Shown: positions 1 to 8,608, numbered from the stretch's first letter. The stretch is 64,000 nucleotides of DNA from Elizabethkingia meningoseptica_A (GCF_045762675.1 NZ_JBJDLK010000004.1:1-64000), one strand, 5' to 3'. The notes: generated by a model not told the origin, from the sequence alone. Translations and numbers: made by a program.

Positions 1-91
1 TCTAATCAATGAATGGTTATGAAGTTATAAAAGTTATGATGGCTGAGAAGGTTATAGAGGAAAAACTATAAAGTTATCTTAAATGATTAAT

Positions 92-133
92 TTACCATTT
101 ACCATTTATCACTCATCACTTATAACTTATAAC
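92..133. repeat. Heptad tandem repeat, six degenerate units
   Basis: Six consecutive 7-base units start at 92, 99, 106, 113, 120 and 127. All fit the loose consensus TTAYMAY and come as three pairs: two TTACCAT, then TTATCAC and TCATCAC, then two TTATAAC. The last unit overlaps the eda stop codon. The preceding 90 bases carry looser complementary units (GTTATGA, AGTTATA), so the whole of 1-133 could fold back on itself. Function unknown. Confidence 0.7.
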
Positions 134-762
134 TCTTCTATATAACTAAATACTTTTTTAAGCTGTGCTGTGACTTCTTCAGGGTCAAAATCAGACGGAA
201 ACAGACTGGATCCTAGTCCTACTGAAGTAACTCCGGCTTCAAACCAGCTCTGAATATTCTCTTTATTTAATTTAACCCCACCTGTAGGCATAAATTTTAA
301 GCCAGGAAACAGAGGTTTTACGGCCTTTATAAACTTAATACCTAATAAATCTCCGGGAAATAGTTTGATGAGCTTACAGCCTGCTATTTCGGCCTGATTG
401 ATTTCGGTTGGAGTCATACATCCGGGAATCCAGAATGTATGGTTTGCTTTAGCGACTTCAGCAACAGATGCATCAAAAACAGGACTTACAAGGAAATCGG
501 TATTAAGCTGACAAAATATTTCAGCCTGCTCTTTACTTTTAATAGTTCCGATCCCCAGTTTTAGATCCGGAAAGTGTTGTTCCTTATATTTTTGAAGCAA
601 TCCGAAATTATGAACAGCGTTGTTCCCTCTGTTTACAAATTCAAATATCCTTACACCTCCCTCATATGAAGCTTTTAAGGCTGCTTTGCATATTTCCGGA
701 TTATCATGATAAAAAACCGGAATTACAGGGTGTTGTTCTATAAAGCTGAGTATATTTTCCAT
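127..762 (-). CDS. eda: KDPG / 4-hydroxy-2-oxoglutarate aldolase
   Basis: Class I aldolase that cleaves 2-keto-3-deoxy-6-phosphogluconate to pyruvate and glyceraldehyde 3-phosphate, the last step of hexuronate breakdown. At 211 aa it has the usual size of a single-domain TIM barrel. Visible active-site residues are E41 and R45 in GVRIFEFVNR, T73 in GIGTI, P94 in SPVFD, and the Schiff-base lysine K133 in KLFPGD, followed by the phosphate-binding PTGGV segment. Its start codon overlaps the stop of kdgK by one base (TAATG), so the two are probably translationally coupled. It is the distal gene of the leftward arm of the uronate locus. Confidence 0.95.
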   Translation of the reverse strand: MENILSFIEQHPVIPVFYHDNPEICKAALKASYEGGVRIFEFVNRGNNAVHNFGLLQKYKEQHFPDLKLGIGTIKSKEQAEIFCQLNTDFLVSPVFDASVAEVAKANHTFWIPGCMTPTEINQAEIAGCKLIKLFPGDLLGIKFIKAVKPLFPGLKFMPTGGVKLNKENIQSWFEAGVTSVGLGSSLFPSDFDPEEVTAQLKKVFSYIEEL

Positions 763-1748
763 TATATATTTTTACTGAAGTCTCCTTTTACAAATAATTT
801 ATTAAAGCCTTCCAAGGCTGCATTTTCTATACTTTCCTGAATATTATTACCGTTATATAAGGAAGCGATAGCTCCCGCCATAAATGCATCACCACTTCCT
901 ATGCGATCTGTTAAATAATGGGTTTCATATATTTTGCTTATTGCATGTTCTTCTCTGGTATGTAGTGTCCCATAAAGAAGATTATGTTGTGCATTATCCA
1001 TAAAGCGAAATGTATTAGCTACAATTCGTGCATTGGGATATTGTATAAATATTTCCTGACTGTTCTTTGCTGCATACTCCAGGTATTCTTCAGGAGAAGT
1101 TTCTCTGTTTAGGTTTTCATCAATTGAAGTTCTCAACATGGTATGTGATGCCCATATATTTCCCATAATAATATGGCAGTATTTAATTAATTCAGGCATA
1201 ACCTCCAAAGGCTTTTTACCATATTGCCAAAGCCTGTTTCTGTAATTAAGATCAACAGATATAGTTATTCCCTTAGCTGAAGCTATTTCTAAAGCTTCAT
1301 GTATGACTTCTGTAAGTTCACTATTCAGAGCCGGTGTTAAAGCTGTCCAGTGAAACCAGGTACAATCCTTAAATATATGCTCCCAGTCAAGTTCTCCTTT
1401 TTTTAGCTGGCTGAATGAGGAGTGGTTTCTGTCGTAAATCACCTCGCCTTTGCTAAGGCCGTTTGCCGAAAGAAGTATATAGGAGCCTATTCTGCTTCCA
1501 CTATATATAAAACCGGATGTATCGACATGATGATGGTTTAATATTTCCAGATACTCACGTGTAATCTCATTATCAGGTGCTGCTGAGATATAAGAAACCG
1601 GTATTGACAATTGGCCCAGCTTAACCGCAACATTAGCTTCAGACCCCCCGGGATATGCCGTAACGGTATTGGATTCATTAAAGAATGAATTTTCAACCGG
1701 CTGATATCTTATTAATGCTTCTCCGAAGCAAACTACTTTTCCTTTCAT
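762..1748 (-). CDS. kdgK: 2-keto-3-deoxygluconate kinase (PfkB family)
   Basis: Phosphorylates KDG to KDPG using ATP, feeding Eda. The 328-aa protein has both PfkB family marks: a sugar-binding GGSEANVA near residues 34-41 and the C-terminal DRIGSGDAF (281-289), where D287 is the expected catalytic base. PfkB kinases differ in substrate; KDG is inferred from the immediate neighbours eda, uxuB and uxuA. First gene of the leftward transcription unit, divergent from uxuB across a 147-bp region (to the preferred uxuB start) that holds a LacI-type palindrome. Confidence 0.9.
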   Translation of the reverse strand: MKGKVVCFGEALIRYQPVENSFFNESNTVTAYPGGSEANVAVKLGQLSIPVSYISAAPDNEITREYLEILNHHHVDTSGFIYSGSRIGSYILLSANGLSKGEVIYDRNHSSFSQLKKGELDWEHIFKDCTWFHWTALTPALNSELTEVIHEALEIASAKGITISVDLNYRNRLWQYGKKPLEVMPELIKYCHIIMGNIWASHTMLRTSIDENLNRETSPEEYLEYAAKNSQEIFIQYPNARIVANTFRFMDNAQHNLLYGTLHTREEHAISKIYETHYLTDRIGSGDAFMAGAIASLYNGNNIQESIENAALEGFNKLFVKGDFSKNI

Positions 1749-1813
1749 ATTTTACTATCACTAAATTAGGTTAAATTGGGTGACAGAGTGTTTATTGATT
1801 ATTAAATTATACG

Positions 1814-1823
1814 AAAACGTTTT
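1814..1823. promoter_or_regulatory. Candidate LacI-family operator, AAAACGTTTT
   Basis: A perfect 10-bp palindrome with a central CG, the typical core of LacI/GalR operators. It lies between the divergent kdgK and uxuB genes, about 80 bp upstream of the preferred uxuB start. The LacI-family gene that closes the locus (5287-6324) is the obvious candidate regulator, so one operator could control both arms. Inferred from sequence only. Confidence 0.5.
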
Positions 1824-1837
1824 AGTCGATTTTATCT

Positions 1838-1845
1838 TATATTTA
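1838..1845 (+). promoter_or_regulatory. Candidate uxuB promoter -7 box (7 of 8 match)
   Basis: TATATTTA differs from the Bacteroidota -7 consensus TAnnTTTG only in the last base. It sits just 3' of the LacI palindrome, a good arrangement for repression. A transcript started from it would begin at about 1851, which argues for the downstream uxuB start at 1896. No clear -33 TTG was found. Confidence 0.35.
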
Positions 1846-1895
1846 GTATGAAAATATTAAATCTTACTAATTTGGCTTCAGATTCAAACATCAAT

Positions 1896-2717
1896 ATGGG
1901 GATTTTAGAACAATTTTCTCTTCAGGGAAAAGTAATCGTTGTAACAGGAGCAACCGGCATCCTGGGGCAGTCATTCGTGAAGGCGCTCGGAGAAGCTAAA
2001 GCAAAAGTTGCGGTTCTGGGACGAAATGAAGAAAGAGGAAGAGAAAGGGTACAGGAGGTTATAAATGCAGGTGGAGAAGCTGAATTTTTTCAGGCTGATG
2101 TTCTTAATGAGGAGCAGCTGGTAAAAACTAATAACATCATCATAAATAGGTGGGGGAATATAGACGGTTTGGTCAACGCTGCCGGCGGAAATATTCCGGG
2201 AGCGACCATTCCCCCGAATGAAGACCTGTTCGGAGCACACGTAAGTGACACCATTAAAGCAATTGAGCTCAATTTGTACGGAAGTATTATTCCAACATTT
2301 GTTTTTGGTAAAGAGATCGCAAAAAATGGAAAAGGTTCCATTGTTAATATATCTTCTCTGGCTGCCAGCAGACCTTTAACAAGAGTATTGGGGTATACAA
2401 TTGCCAAACACGGAATAGAAGGACTTACGAAATGGATGGCTACTGAACTGCCTTTAAGATATGGAGACAAAGTAAGGTGTAATGCAATTGCACCGGGCGT
2501 ATTTTTAACGGAGCAGAACCGTGCCCTGCTTACAAATACTGACGGTACTTATACCGAAAGAGCTCAGAAGTTTATTAATGGAACGCCCTATTCAAGATTG
2601 GGTAACCCTGATGAGTTAGCAGGTACTCTGGTTTATTTGCTTAGTGACGCTTCCCGTTTTGTAAACGGAGAAACCATTTTTGTAGATGGTGGATTTAATA
2701 CATGGTGTGGGGTTTAA
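1896..2717 (+). CDS. uxuB: Fructuronate reductase (D-mannonate oxidoreductase), SDR family
   Basis: NAD(P)-dependent reduction of D-fructuronate to D-mannonate. SDR-type enzyme with the nucleotide loop TGATGILG, NAAGG, the NISS serine and the catalytic YTIAK (Tyr and Lys about 167 and 171 from this start). An in-frame ATG at 1848 would add 16 residues, but those do not resemble the family, which starts a few residues before the GKV strand, and the likely promoter sits at 1838-1845; 1896 is therefore preferred. Specificity comes from the flanking uxuA and uxaC; the classical E. coli UxuB is a different, longer fold. Its stop codon overlaps an in-frame ATG of uxuA. Confidence 0.88.
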   Translation: MGILEQFSLQGKVIVVTGATGILGQSFVKALGEAKAKVAVLGRNEERGRERVQEVINAGGEAEFFQADVLNEEQLVKTNNIIINRWGNIDGLVNAAGGNIPGATIPPNEDLFGAHVSDTIKAIELNLYGSIIPTFVFGKEIAKNGKGSIVNISSLAASRPLTRVLGYTIAKHGIEGLTKWMATELPLRYGDKVRCNAIAPGVFLTEQNRALLTNTDGTYTERAQKFINGTPYSRLGNPDELAGTLVYLLSDASRFVNGETIFVDGGFNTWCGV

Positions 2718-2728
2718 TGCTGAAGAAT

Positions 2729-3889
2729 ATGAAAAAATTGGAGCAAACATGGCGCTGGTATGGCCCGGAAGATCCGGTAAGCCTGCAGGATATAAAACAA
2801 GCCGGAGCAACAGGTATTGTAACAGCGCTTCACCATATTCCACACGGAGAAGTATGGCCGGCAGATGAAATTGCGGAACGAAAAAGATTAATTGAAGAAG
2901 CCGGATTTCGCTGGTCGGTAGTGGAAAGTGTGCCGGTACATGAGGCGATTAAAACCAGATCGGAACAGGCAGAATATTATATAGATAATTATAAACAGAG
3001 TTTAAAAAACCTGGCTTCATGTGGTGTAAAAACAGTGTGCTACAACTTCATGCCTGTATTGGACTGGACAAGGACACAGCTGGAGCTGGAGTTGAAAGAT
3101 GGTTCAAAAGCTTTGTATTTTGACTGGACAGATTTAGCCGTTTTCGACCTGTTTATATTAAAAAGAAAAGATGCGGAAAAAGACTATTCCGAAAAGATAA
3201 AACTAGAAGCAAAAAAACGATTTGAAACGTATACCGAAGAAGAACTTCAGGAATTGCAGTACAATATTCTTATGGGGATACCCGGAGAAAAGAATATTGA
3301 TATAAATGAACTGAATAAAAGTATAGCAGTATATGCAAAAATCGGCGCTGAAGGTTTAAGACAAAATTTACTTTACTTTCTTCAATCAATTGCTGACGTA
3401 TGCGAGGAAAATGGCATTTTAATGACCATACACCCCGATGATCCCCCGTATTCAATTCTGGGACTTCCTCGCATAGCCAGTAGCTTAGAAGATTATAAAT
3501 ATATAACAGAAGGGGTTAATAAAAAATTCAATGGTGTCTGCTTTTGTACAGGCTCTTTAGGAGCGGGGAATGCACATTTGTTACCCGAAATGTTTGATGA
3601 ATTAAAAGAAAGAATTTACTTTGTTCATCTCAGAAATGTAAAAAAAGATTCAGAAGGAAACTTTTATGAAGCAGATCACCTGGATGGAGATGTGAATATG
3701 TATGAAGTTGTAAAGCGGATTACAGAGGAAAATCAGAAACGGGAAACGGCAATTCCATTCAGACCGGATCACGGACATCAGATGCTGGATGATTTAAATA
3801 AAATAACTAATCCCGGATATTCGGCTATTGGAAGACTGAGAGGATTAGCAGAGTTACGAGGACTAGAACTAGGAATATTAGGAAATTAA
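2729..3889 (+). CDS. uxuA: Mannonate dehydratase
   Basis: Dehydrates D-mannonate to 2-keto-3-deoxygluconate. The 386-aa protein opens with the family signature EQTWRWYGPxDPVSL and QAGATGIVTALHHIP. Candidate metal ligands are visible in HPDDPP, FCTGSLG, VHLRN and FRPDHG. Upstream in-frame ATGs at 2702 and 2717 exist. The one at 2717 overlaps the uxuB stop (TAATG) and may help coupling, but homologous sequence begins at MKKLEQTW, so 2729 is chosen. uxaC follows after one base. Confidence 0.93.
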   Translation: MKKLEQTWRWYGPEDPVSLQDIKQAGATGIVTALHHIPHGEVWPADEIAERKRLIEEAGFRWSVVESVPVHEAIKTRSEQAEYYIDNYKQSLKNLASCGVKTVCYNFMPVLDWTRTQLELELKDGSKALYFDWTDLAVFDLFILKRKDAEKDYSEKIKLEAKKRFETYTEEELQELQYNILMGIPGEKNIDINELNKSIAVYAKIGAEGLRQNLLYFLQSIADVCEENGILMTIHPDDPPYSILGLPRIASSLEDYKYITEGVNKKFNGVCFCTGSLGAGNAHLLPEMFDELKERIYFVHLRNVKKDSEGNFYEADHLDGDVNMYEVVKRITEENQKRETAIPFRPDHGHQMLDDLNKITNPGYSAIGRLRGLAELRGLELGILGN

Positions 3890-3890
3890 T

Positions 3891-5297
3891 ATGTCATATT
3901 TTTTAAAAGAAAATTTTTTATTACAATCAGATACTGCGGTATTATTATATAATGATTATGCTAAGAATCTGCCTATTATAGATTATCATAATCATTTACC
4001 TCCGCAGCAGATTGCAGAGAACAATCTTTTTAAAAATATTACTGAAATATGGCTGAACGGCGATCATTATAAATGGAGAGCCATGAGAGCGTATGGGATT
4101 TCGGAAGATTATATCACCGGTAACGCTTCTGATAGGGAAAAGTTTCAGAAGTGGGCGGAAGTGGTTCCTCATACATTGCGTAATCCTTTATTTCACTGGA
4201 CGCATATGGAGCTGAAGAACCCTTTCGGTATACAGGAATATCTGAATCCCAAATCAGCAGACAGAATCTATCAGGAAACTACTGGAAAATTACAGGATGA
4301 AGCCTTCAGTCCACAAAATCTGCTGAAAGGTTACCATGTGGAAATGCTTGGCACAACAGATGACCCTACTGACGATTTAAGATTTCATCAGGATATTAAA
4401 ACCCTGAATATAGGTACTGATGTAAAACCAAGTTTTCGCCCGGACAAAATTTTTGCATTAAGTAAAGGAGATGAATTCAGAAGTTATGTAAGAAAACTTT
4501 CTGAGATGAGTACAGTGGATATCAAAAATCTGGATAACCTTTTAGAAGCTTTACAGAACCGCATTAATTTCTTTGATATATCAGGATGTGTATCTTCGGA
4601 TCACGGATTGGTACGCATGCCTCAGAATAAAGGCTATGGATTAAAAGATATAAACCGGATCTTCGAAGCTGTTCTTCAGGGAAATGATCAGGAAGCGGAT
4701 CAGGCACAAGAGGCCTATACCTGTTATATTTTGACAGAATTATGCAAAATGTATTATGAAAAGGGATGGGTACAACAATTTCATTTAGGAGCATTAAGAA
4801 ATAACAATACTATAAAATTAACCCAGATAGGCGCAGACTCAGGTTATGATTCTATCGGAGATTATTCTCAGGCACAAGCATTATCCGCTTTTTTAAACAA
4901 CTTAGAGCATCATCAAAAACTAACCAAGACCATATTATACAATCTCAATCCGGCGGATAATGCGGTGTTCGGGACAATGACGGGAAATTTTCAGGGTGAA
5001 GGAATAAAAGGGAAAATACAATTTGGTTCGGCCTGGTGGTTTTTGGATCAGCTGGACGGAATGGAACAGCAGATTAATACCCTTTCCAATTTAGGACTGA
5101 TCAGTACGTTTATAGGAATGCTTACCGACTCCAGAAGCTTTTTGTCTTTTCCTAGACATGAATATTTCAGAAGGCTGTTGTGTAATATGTTTGCCGAAGA
5201 TATCCGCAAAGGATTACTTCCGAATGACCTGCAGTGGATTGGAAGCGTTATCAGCAATATCTGTTACGATAATGCAAAGCGATATTTTAAGGGGTAA
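3891..5297 (+). CDS. uxaC: Glucuronate isomerase
   Basis: Isomerises D-glucuronate to D-fructuronate (and galacturonate to tagaturonate), the entry step of the pathway. Its 468 aa is the normal length for this amidohydrolase-like family. The N-terminal DYHNHLPP gives the HxH metal-binding motif and LFHWTHMEL is also typical. It starts one base after the uxuA stop, so uxuB-uxuA-uxaC form a tight operon in reverse pathway order. Its last 11 bases overlap the 3' end of the convergent LacI-family gene. No uronate transporter is seen beside it in this window. Confidence 0.95.
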   Translation: MSYFLKENFLLQSDTAVLLYNDYAKNLPIIDYHNHLPPQQIAENNLFKNITEIWLNGDHYKWRAMRAYGISEDYITGNASDREKFQKWAEVVPHTLRNPLFHWTHMELKNPFGIQEYLNPKSADRIYQETTGKLQDEAFSPQNLLKGYHVEMLGTTDDPTDDLRFHQDIKTLNIGTDVKPSFRPDKIFALSKGDEFRSYVRKLSEMSTVDIKNLDNLLEALQNRINFFDISGCVSSDHGLVRMPQNKGYGLKDINRIFEAVLQGNDQEADQAQEAYTCYILTELCKMYYEKGWVQQFHLGALRNNNTIKLTQIGADSGYDSIGDYSQAQALSAFLNNLEHHQKLTKTILYNLNPADNAVFGTMTGNFQGEGIKGKIQFGSAWWFLDQLDGMEQQINTLSNLGLISTFIGMLTDSRSFLSFPRHEYFRRLLCNMFAEDIRKGLLPNDLQWIGSVISNICYDNAKRYFKG

Positions 5298-6324
5298 AGT
5301 TTTCCGGGAAATAACCGCATGACTTACGGATAACCAACTGGGTTTCCAGTTCAATGGTTTTATAATCCTCCGTAGGTTTTTCCAGTAATTCGATCATTTT
5401 CTCAGTTGCCGTTTTGCCAATTTCGTATGCCGGCTGAACAATCGTTGATAACGGTGGATTAAGTGAAAAGGCAAAAGTAGTATTGGCAAAGCCTAATACA
5501 GCGATATCTTTAGGTACTTTAATGTTGGCTTCCATAAAAATTCCGAGACTTCTTGTAGAAATCGTTTCGGAACCACAAATTACAGCATCAGGCGGATTCT
5601 TGGATTTTAGTTTTTGTGAAATAAACTCTTTGATCTTCTGGTCATGCTGATTAATGTTCTTAAGATCTACAAACAATACATTTTCTTCCCGGTAGGGGAT
5701 GTTATATTGTGTAAGCGCATTTTTATAACCTGCCAGACGGAGATCACTTATTCCCAGCTTATCAGCAAGAATAATAAGAATATTCTTTTTCCCTATTCTG
5801 AGTAAATGCTGTGTTGCTTTGAAACTTCCCCCAACATTGTTAGCGCCTACTTTATGCGTTTTTAAGGTACTTTGGATCCTGTCAAAAAGAACAATAGGAT
5901 AATTGGTCTGAAGCTTTTTCAACAGATCCAGATTAGAAGTTTCCGTTAGCGGAGAAATGAGGATACCATCTACACCTTTGTTAATTAATGATTCTATACA
6001 TTGTCTTTCTGTTGCTTCATCATGATGGCTCTGCATGATAAGTGTATCAAAACCCTTGTCCATGAAGTTACTTTGAATACCATCCAGAACCTGAGAAATA
6101 AAAGTGTTGGAAATGTCACAAACGATAACACCGATGGTATTAGTCTTCCCAAATTTTAAATTTTTAGCGAGTCTGTTAGGGTGGTAGTTATGCTTTTCTG
6201 CATAGTCAATGATCCTTTTTTTAGTAGCCGTACTAATTTCATAACTATCAGACAATGCTTTAGACACTGTAGAAACAGACACCCCAAGGGCTTTTGCAAT
6301 ATCACGGATAGTTACTTTGGACAT
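5287..6324 (-). CDS. LacI-family transcriptional regulator of the uronate locus
   Basis: A 345-aa repressor-type protein. The N-terminal helix-turn-helix and hinge (VTIRDIAKALGVSVSTVSKAL, about residues 4-24, hinge to 60) are followed by a periplasmic-binding-protein-like effector domain beginning TNTIGVIVCDISNTF. It faces uxaC tail to tail with an 11-bp overlap. Control of the uxu/kdgK genes is inferred from position and from the palindrome at 1814-1823. The effector is unknown; fructuronate or a later intermediate is plausible. Confidence 0.9.
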   Translation of the reverse strand: MSKVTIRDIAKALGVSVSTVSKALSDSYEISTATKKRIIDYAEKHNYHPNRLAKNLKFGKTNTIGVIVCDISNTFISQVLDGIQSNFMDKGFDTLIMQSHHDEATERQCIESLINKGVDGILISPLTETSNLDLLKKLQTNYPIVLFDRIQSTLKTHKVGANNVGGSFKATQHLLRIGKKNILIILADKLGISDLRLAGYKNALTQYNIPYREENVLFVDLKNINQHDQKIKEFISQKLKSKNPPDAVICGSETISTRSLGIFMEANIKVPKDIAVLGFANTTFAFSLNPPLSTIVQPAYEIGKTATEKMIELLEKPTEDYKTIELETQLVIRKSCGYFPENFTP

Positions 6325-6392
6325 AATAAAAGTGTGCTTCTAATTTACAAAATATATCAGCAATAAAACGAATAAGAAAAAATAGCTATATT

Positions 6393-6414
6393 TATCCCTA
6401 AGATATTAGGGATA
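6393..6414. repeat. Perfect inverted repeat abutting a start codon
   Basis: Two perfect 9-base arms (TATCCCTAA and TTAGGGATA) are separated by GATA; the last base of the right arm is the A of the ATG at 6414. A near-consensus -7 box (TATATTTA, 6387-6394) runs into the left arm, so the palindrome spans the expected transcription start and could be an operator or a start-occluding hairpin. Confidence 0.6.
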
Positions 6415-7469
6415 TGGCTGCAAAAATTTATACTGTTTTATTTTTATTTTTATCAATCTGGTATTTTTCACAAACGATAAAAGGGACAGTTGTTTCTTCC
6501 GGTGATCAGCCGCTGCAAGGCGTGAAAATTTATATCGACGGTAGCCAGGTCTCATCTGTTACAGATGCAAATGGAAACTTCAATATTAGCGTTCAGAGTA
6601 TAAAGCAGGGGAATGTAATCTTTCAGAAAGAAGGTTATCAGGATTTCGCGTATTCACTTCAACAGGCGTTTAATAAAACACTGAGAGTAGTGCTTGATAA
6701 GGAGCGACTGATTGAGGAAGTAAAACTGGTAGGATATTCCAGTAAAGATTACAATAAGTATATTAATGTTTTTCTGGATAATTTTTTAGGAATCAATAGA
6801 GAAGGTGTAAGCATTAAAAACCCTAAAGAAATGAAATTTTCTTATGACAAAAAAGAAAATATACTGAGAGCAAGGGCCGGGAAACCTTTATTAATTGTGA
6901 ATAAAAATCTGGGTTATACTGTTGAATATAAGCTAATGTCTTTTTCTGTTGACTACCGAAATGGTATTTCTCAGTATACCGGAACTTCTTTTTATACGCC
7001 TTTTAAAGCTTCGGATTCTAAGAGCCTCACCTATAAAATGAACAGGCTAAATGCTTATTACGGGAGTGTTCAGCATTTTTTTAAAGCTTTATATTCCAAT
7101 AAAGTTAATCAGGAAGGGTTTACTGTTGACCGGGTAAAAGAAATGGAAAATAAAAAAGCATTGGCACTGACGGAACGTGATCTTCCTGCATCGGCATACA
7201 GAAGTGAGGATAATGGTAAGGTTTATTTTGAATTCCCGGATATATTTATGTTAAGTTACAGAAAGTATCTTTTCGATATTTTGAAACGTCAGGTTGTAAA
7301 AACGAATACCTACACCACTATAAGTTCTTATGTTATAACCAATGGTGTCCGGTATAACATTACATCGGATGGTAATTATTCAGATCCGGATCAGATGTTA
7401 TTTCAAAAATCCTGGGCTGTAGATAAAGTGGCGCGAATGCTGCCGCTGGACTATGAGCCGGAACAATAG
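6414..7469 (+). CDS. Secreted protein with carboxypeptidase-regulatory-like domain
   Basis: The 351-aa protein starts with a signal peptide (cleavage near WYFSQ, residue 20). A CarboxypepD_reg-type beta-sandwich follows (about 21-95: IKGTVVSSGDQPLQGVKIYIDG, then TDANGNFNISV). The remaining 250 residues are conserved only in style: beta-rich, aromatic-rich, no catalytic motif that I recognise. Such proteins are usually periplasmic or surface exposed in this phylum. It is divergent from the LacI-family gene and convergent with the DUF4252 operon. The start is fixed by the signal peptide. Function unknown. Confidence 0.75.
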   Translation: MAAKIYTVLFLFLSIWYFSQTIKGTVVSSGDQPLQGVKIYIDGSQVSSVTDANGNFNISVQSIKQGNVIFQKEGYQDFAYSLQQAFNKTLRVVLDKERLIEEVKLVGYSSKDYNKYINVFLDNFLGINREGVSIKNPKEMKFSYDKKENILRARAGKPLLIVNKNLGYTVEYKLMSFSVDYRNGISQYTGTSFYTPFKASDSKSLTYKMNRLNAYYGSVQHFFKALYSNKVNQEGFTVDRVKEMENKKALALTERDLPASAYRSEDNGKVYFEFPDIFMLSYRKYLFDILKRQVVKTNTYTTISSYVITNGVRYNITSDGNYSDPDQMLFQKSWAVDKVARMLPLDYEPEQ

Positions 7470-7497
7470 AAAAAGCTTCTGCCACGGGAGCAAAAGC
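7470..7497 (-). terminator. Terminator of the sigma/DUF4252 operon
   Basis: On the minus strand an 8-bp stem (GCTTTTGC with GCAGAAGC, one G-U pair, 7-base loop) is followed by a run of T. It lies 35 bp past the stop of the last DUF4252 gene. Confidence 0.5.
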
Positions 7498-7531
7498 CTT
7501 TCTGTTTAGAGGATATGAAAATATAATGTTT

Positions 7532-8050
7532 CTAATGTTTTGACTTTTTTTTGTCGGCCATATTGATAAGGTTTGAAATATCTTCCGGTGTGAATTTTCC
7601 GATGACATCTACAAAAACCTTTTCACCGCTTTTATCCCCATCTACGGCAATTAAAAGCCGATTGATCATATCGCCATCATTCACGGCGCTAATATTAATT
7701 TTTTGCCCTTCGGAATCCAGAGTCATCCATTCCTGATAATTATTTTTTTGCAGAAAACGGGCAAGTTTGTCTTTGTAGTTTGCATTTGGCGCAATAACCG
7801 TCATTACCCTTACCTTTTTTACTTTTTTTATAAGTGCAATTACTTCCTCATTATCATCATCATCCCGCAGGGCTTTTTTTATAATAGGCTTCGCTAAAAA
7901 CATAGGCGGATTAACAGAAGTAATCTGAGCGTCTCTTCCTAAGCTTTCCCGGTCCAGAAAATCCATATTGGATTTTGAAGAAACAATGCAGGATTGTAAT
8001 AATGTAACCAGAACTAATAATGTGAAGGTTCGGATAAATGTTTTCATCAT
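7532..8050 (-). CDS. DUF4252 family lipoprotein
   Basis: A 172-aa DUF4252-type protein with a lipoprotein signal ending in LLQSC (Cys21), so it should be lipid-anchored. A longer reading frame reaches 8131 but overlaps the upstream gene by 80 bp; the ATG at 8050 lies one base after that gene's stop and begins the lipoprotein signal, so it is the real start. It shares the DUF4252 pattern with its neighbour at 8052-8597 (an EWMTLDSEGQKI segment corresponds to EELMTVNSDGKKI there, then an acidic-basic C-terminus), so the two are paralogs. Last gene of the sigma-factor operon. Role unknown. Confidence 0.82.
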   Translation of the reverse strand: MMKTFIRTFTLLVLVTLLQSCIVSSKSNMDFLDRESLGRDAQITSVNPPMFLAKPIIKKALRDDDDNEEVIALIKKVKKVRVMTVIAPNANYKDKLARFLQKNNYQEWMTLDSEGQKINISAVNDGDMINRLLIAVDGDKSGEKVFVDVIGKFTPEDISNLINMADKKKSKH

Positions 8051-8051
8051 G

Positions 8052-8597
8052 TTATTTTTTACCTTTATCGCCTTTACTTCCTTTGTCACCCTTGTCTTCG
8101 CTGTTGATGAGTTTAGATACATCTTCAACATTTACCTTTCCGTCCAGAAGAAGAAATAAGTTTTGGTCGTCTCCCGTGATACTAAGCAAAAGGTCTTTCA
8201 CAATACTGGAACTGGTGTCCTGAGTTAAGAACTTTATTTTCTTTCCGTCGCTGTTAACGGTCATGAGTTCTTCATATTTAAGGTTTTTGATAGAAGAGTT
8301 AATCTCATCTTTTATCTTCACCATATTAACCGTAGCCGGAAGGCTGTCTTTTCCTGACTTTTCGAATATCAGGATTTTAATGGAATTAATATCCTTCATC
8401 AAAGGTTTGATCTGATCAATACCTGTATCACCAATATCCAGTTTGTTAATCAGGTTAAACATGGGTTTAGCAATTTTAATTGAAGTCACGCCTTTGGTAT
8501 CCTGGTACTGGTCAAAGAGTTTTTCAAGTTTGCTTATTTGTGCATTCATACTTATGCTGGCTGCAACAATGAATAATGTTAAAAATATCTTTTTCAT
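8052..8597 (-). CDS. DUF4252 family secreted protein
   Basis: 181 aa with a cleaved signal peptide (MKKIFLTLFIVAASISMNAQ). The DUF4252 core has ISKLEKLFDQYQDTKGVTSIKIAKPMFNL near the mature N-terminus. The C-terminal tail is low-complexity with repeats of GDKGxKG. It lies 11 bp after the putative anti-sigma gene and one base before the second DUF4252 gene, so it is co-transcribed with both. The family is common next to sigma/anti-sigma pairs in Bacteroidota; no biochemical role is established that I know of. Confidence 0.85.
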   Translation of the reverse strand: MKKIFLTLFIVAASISMNAQISKLEKLFDQYQDTKGVTSIKIAKPMFNLINKLDIGDTGIDQIKPLMKDINSIKILIFEKSGKDSLPATVNMVKIKDEINSSIKNLKYEELMTVNSDGKKIKFLTQDTSSSIVKDLLLSITGDDQNLFLLLDGKVNVEDVSKLINSEDKGDKGSKGDKGKK

Positions 8598-8608
8598 GAT
8601 GGTTTGAT

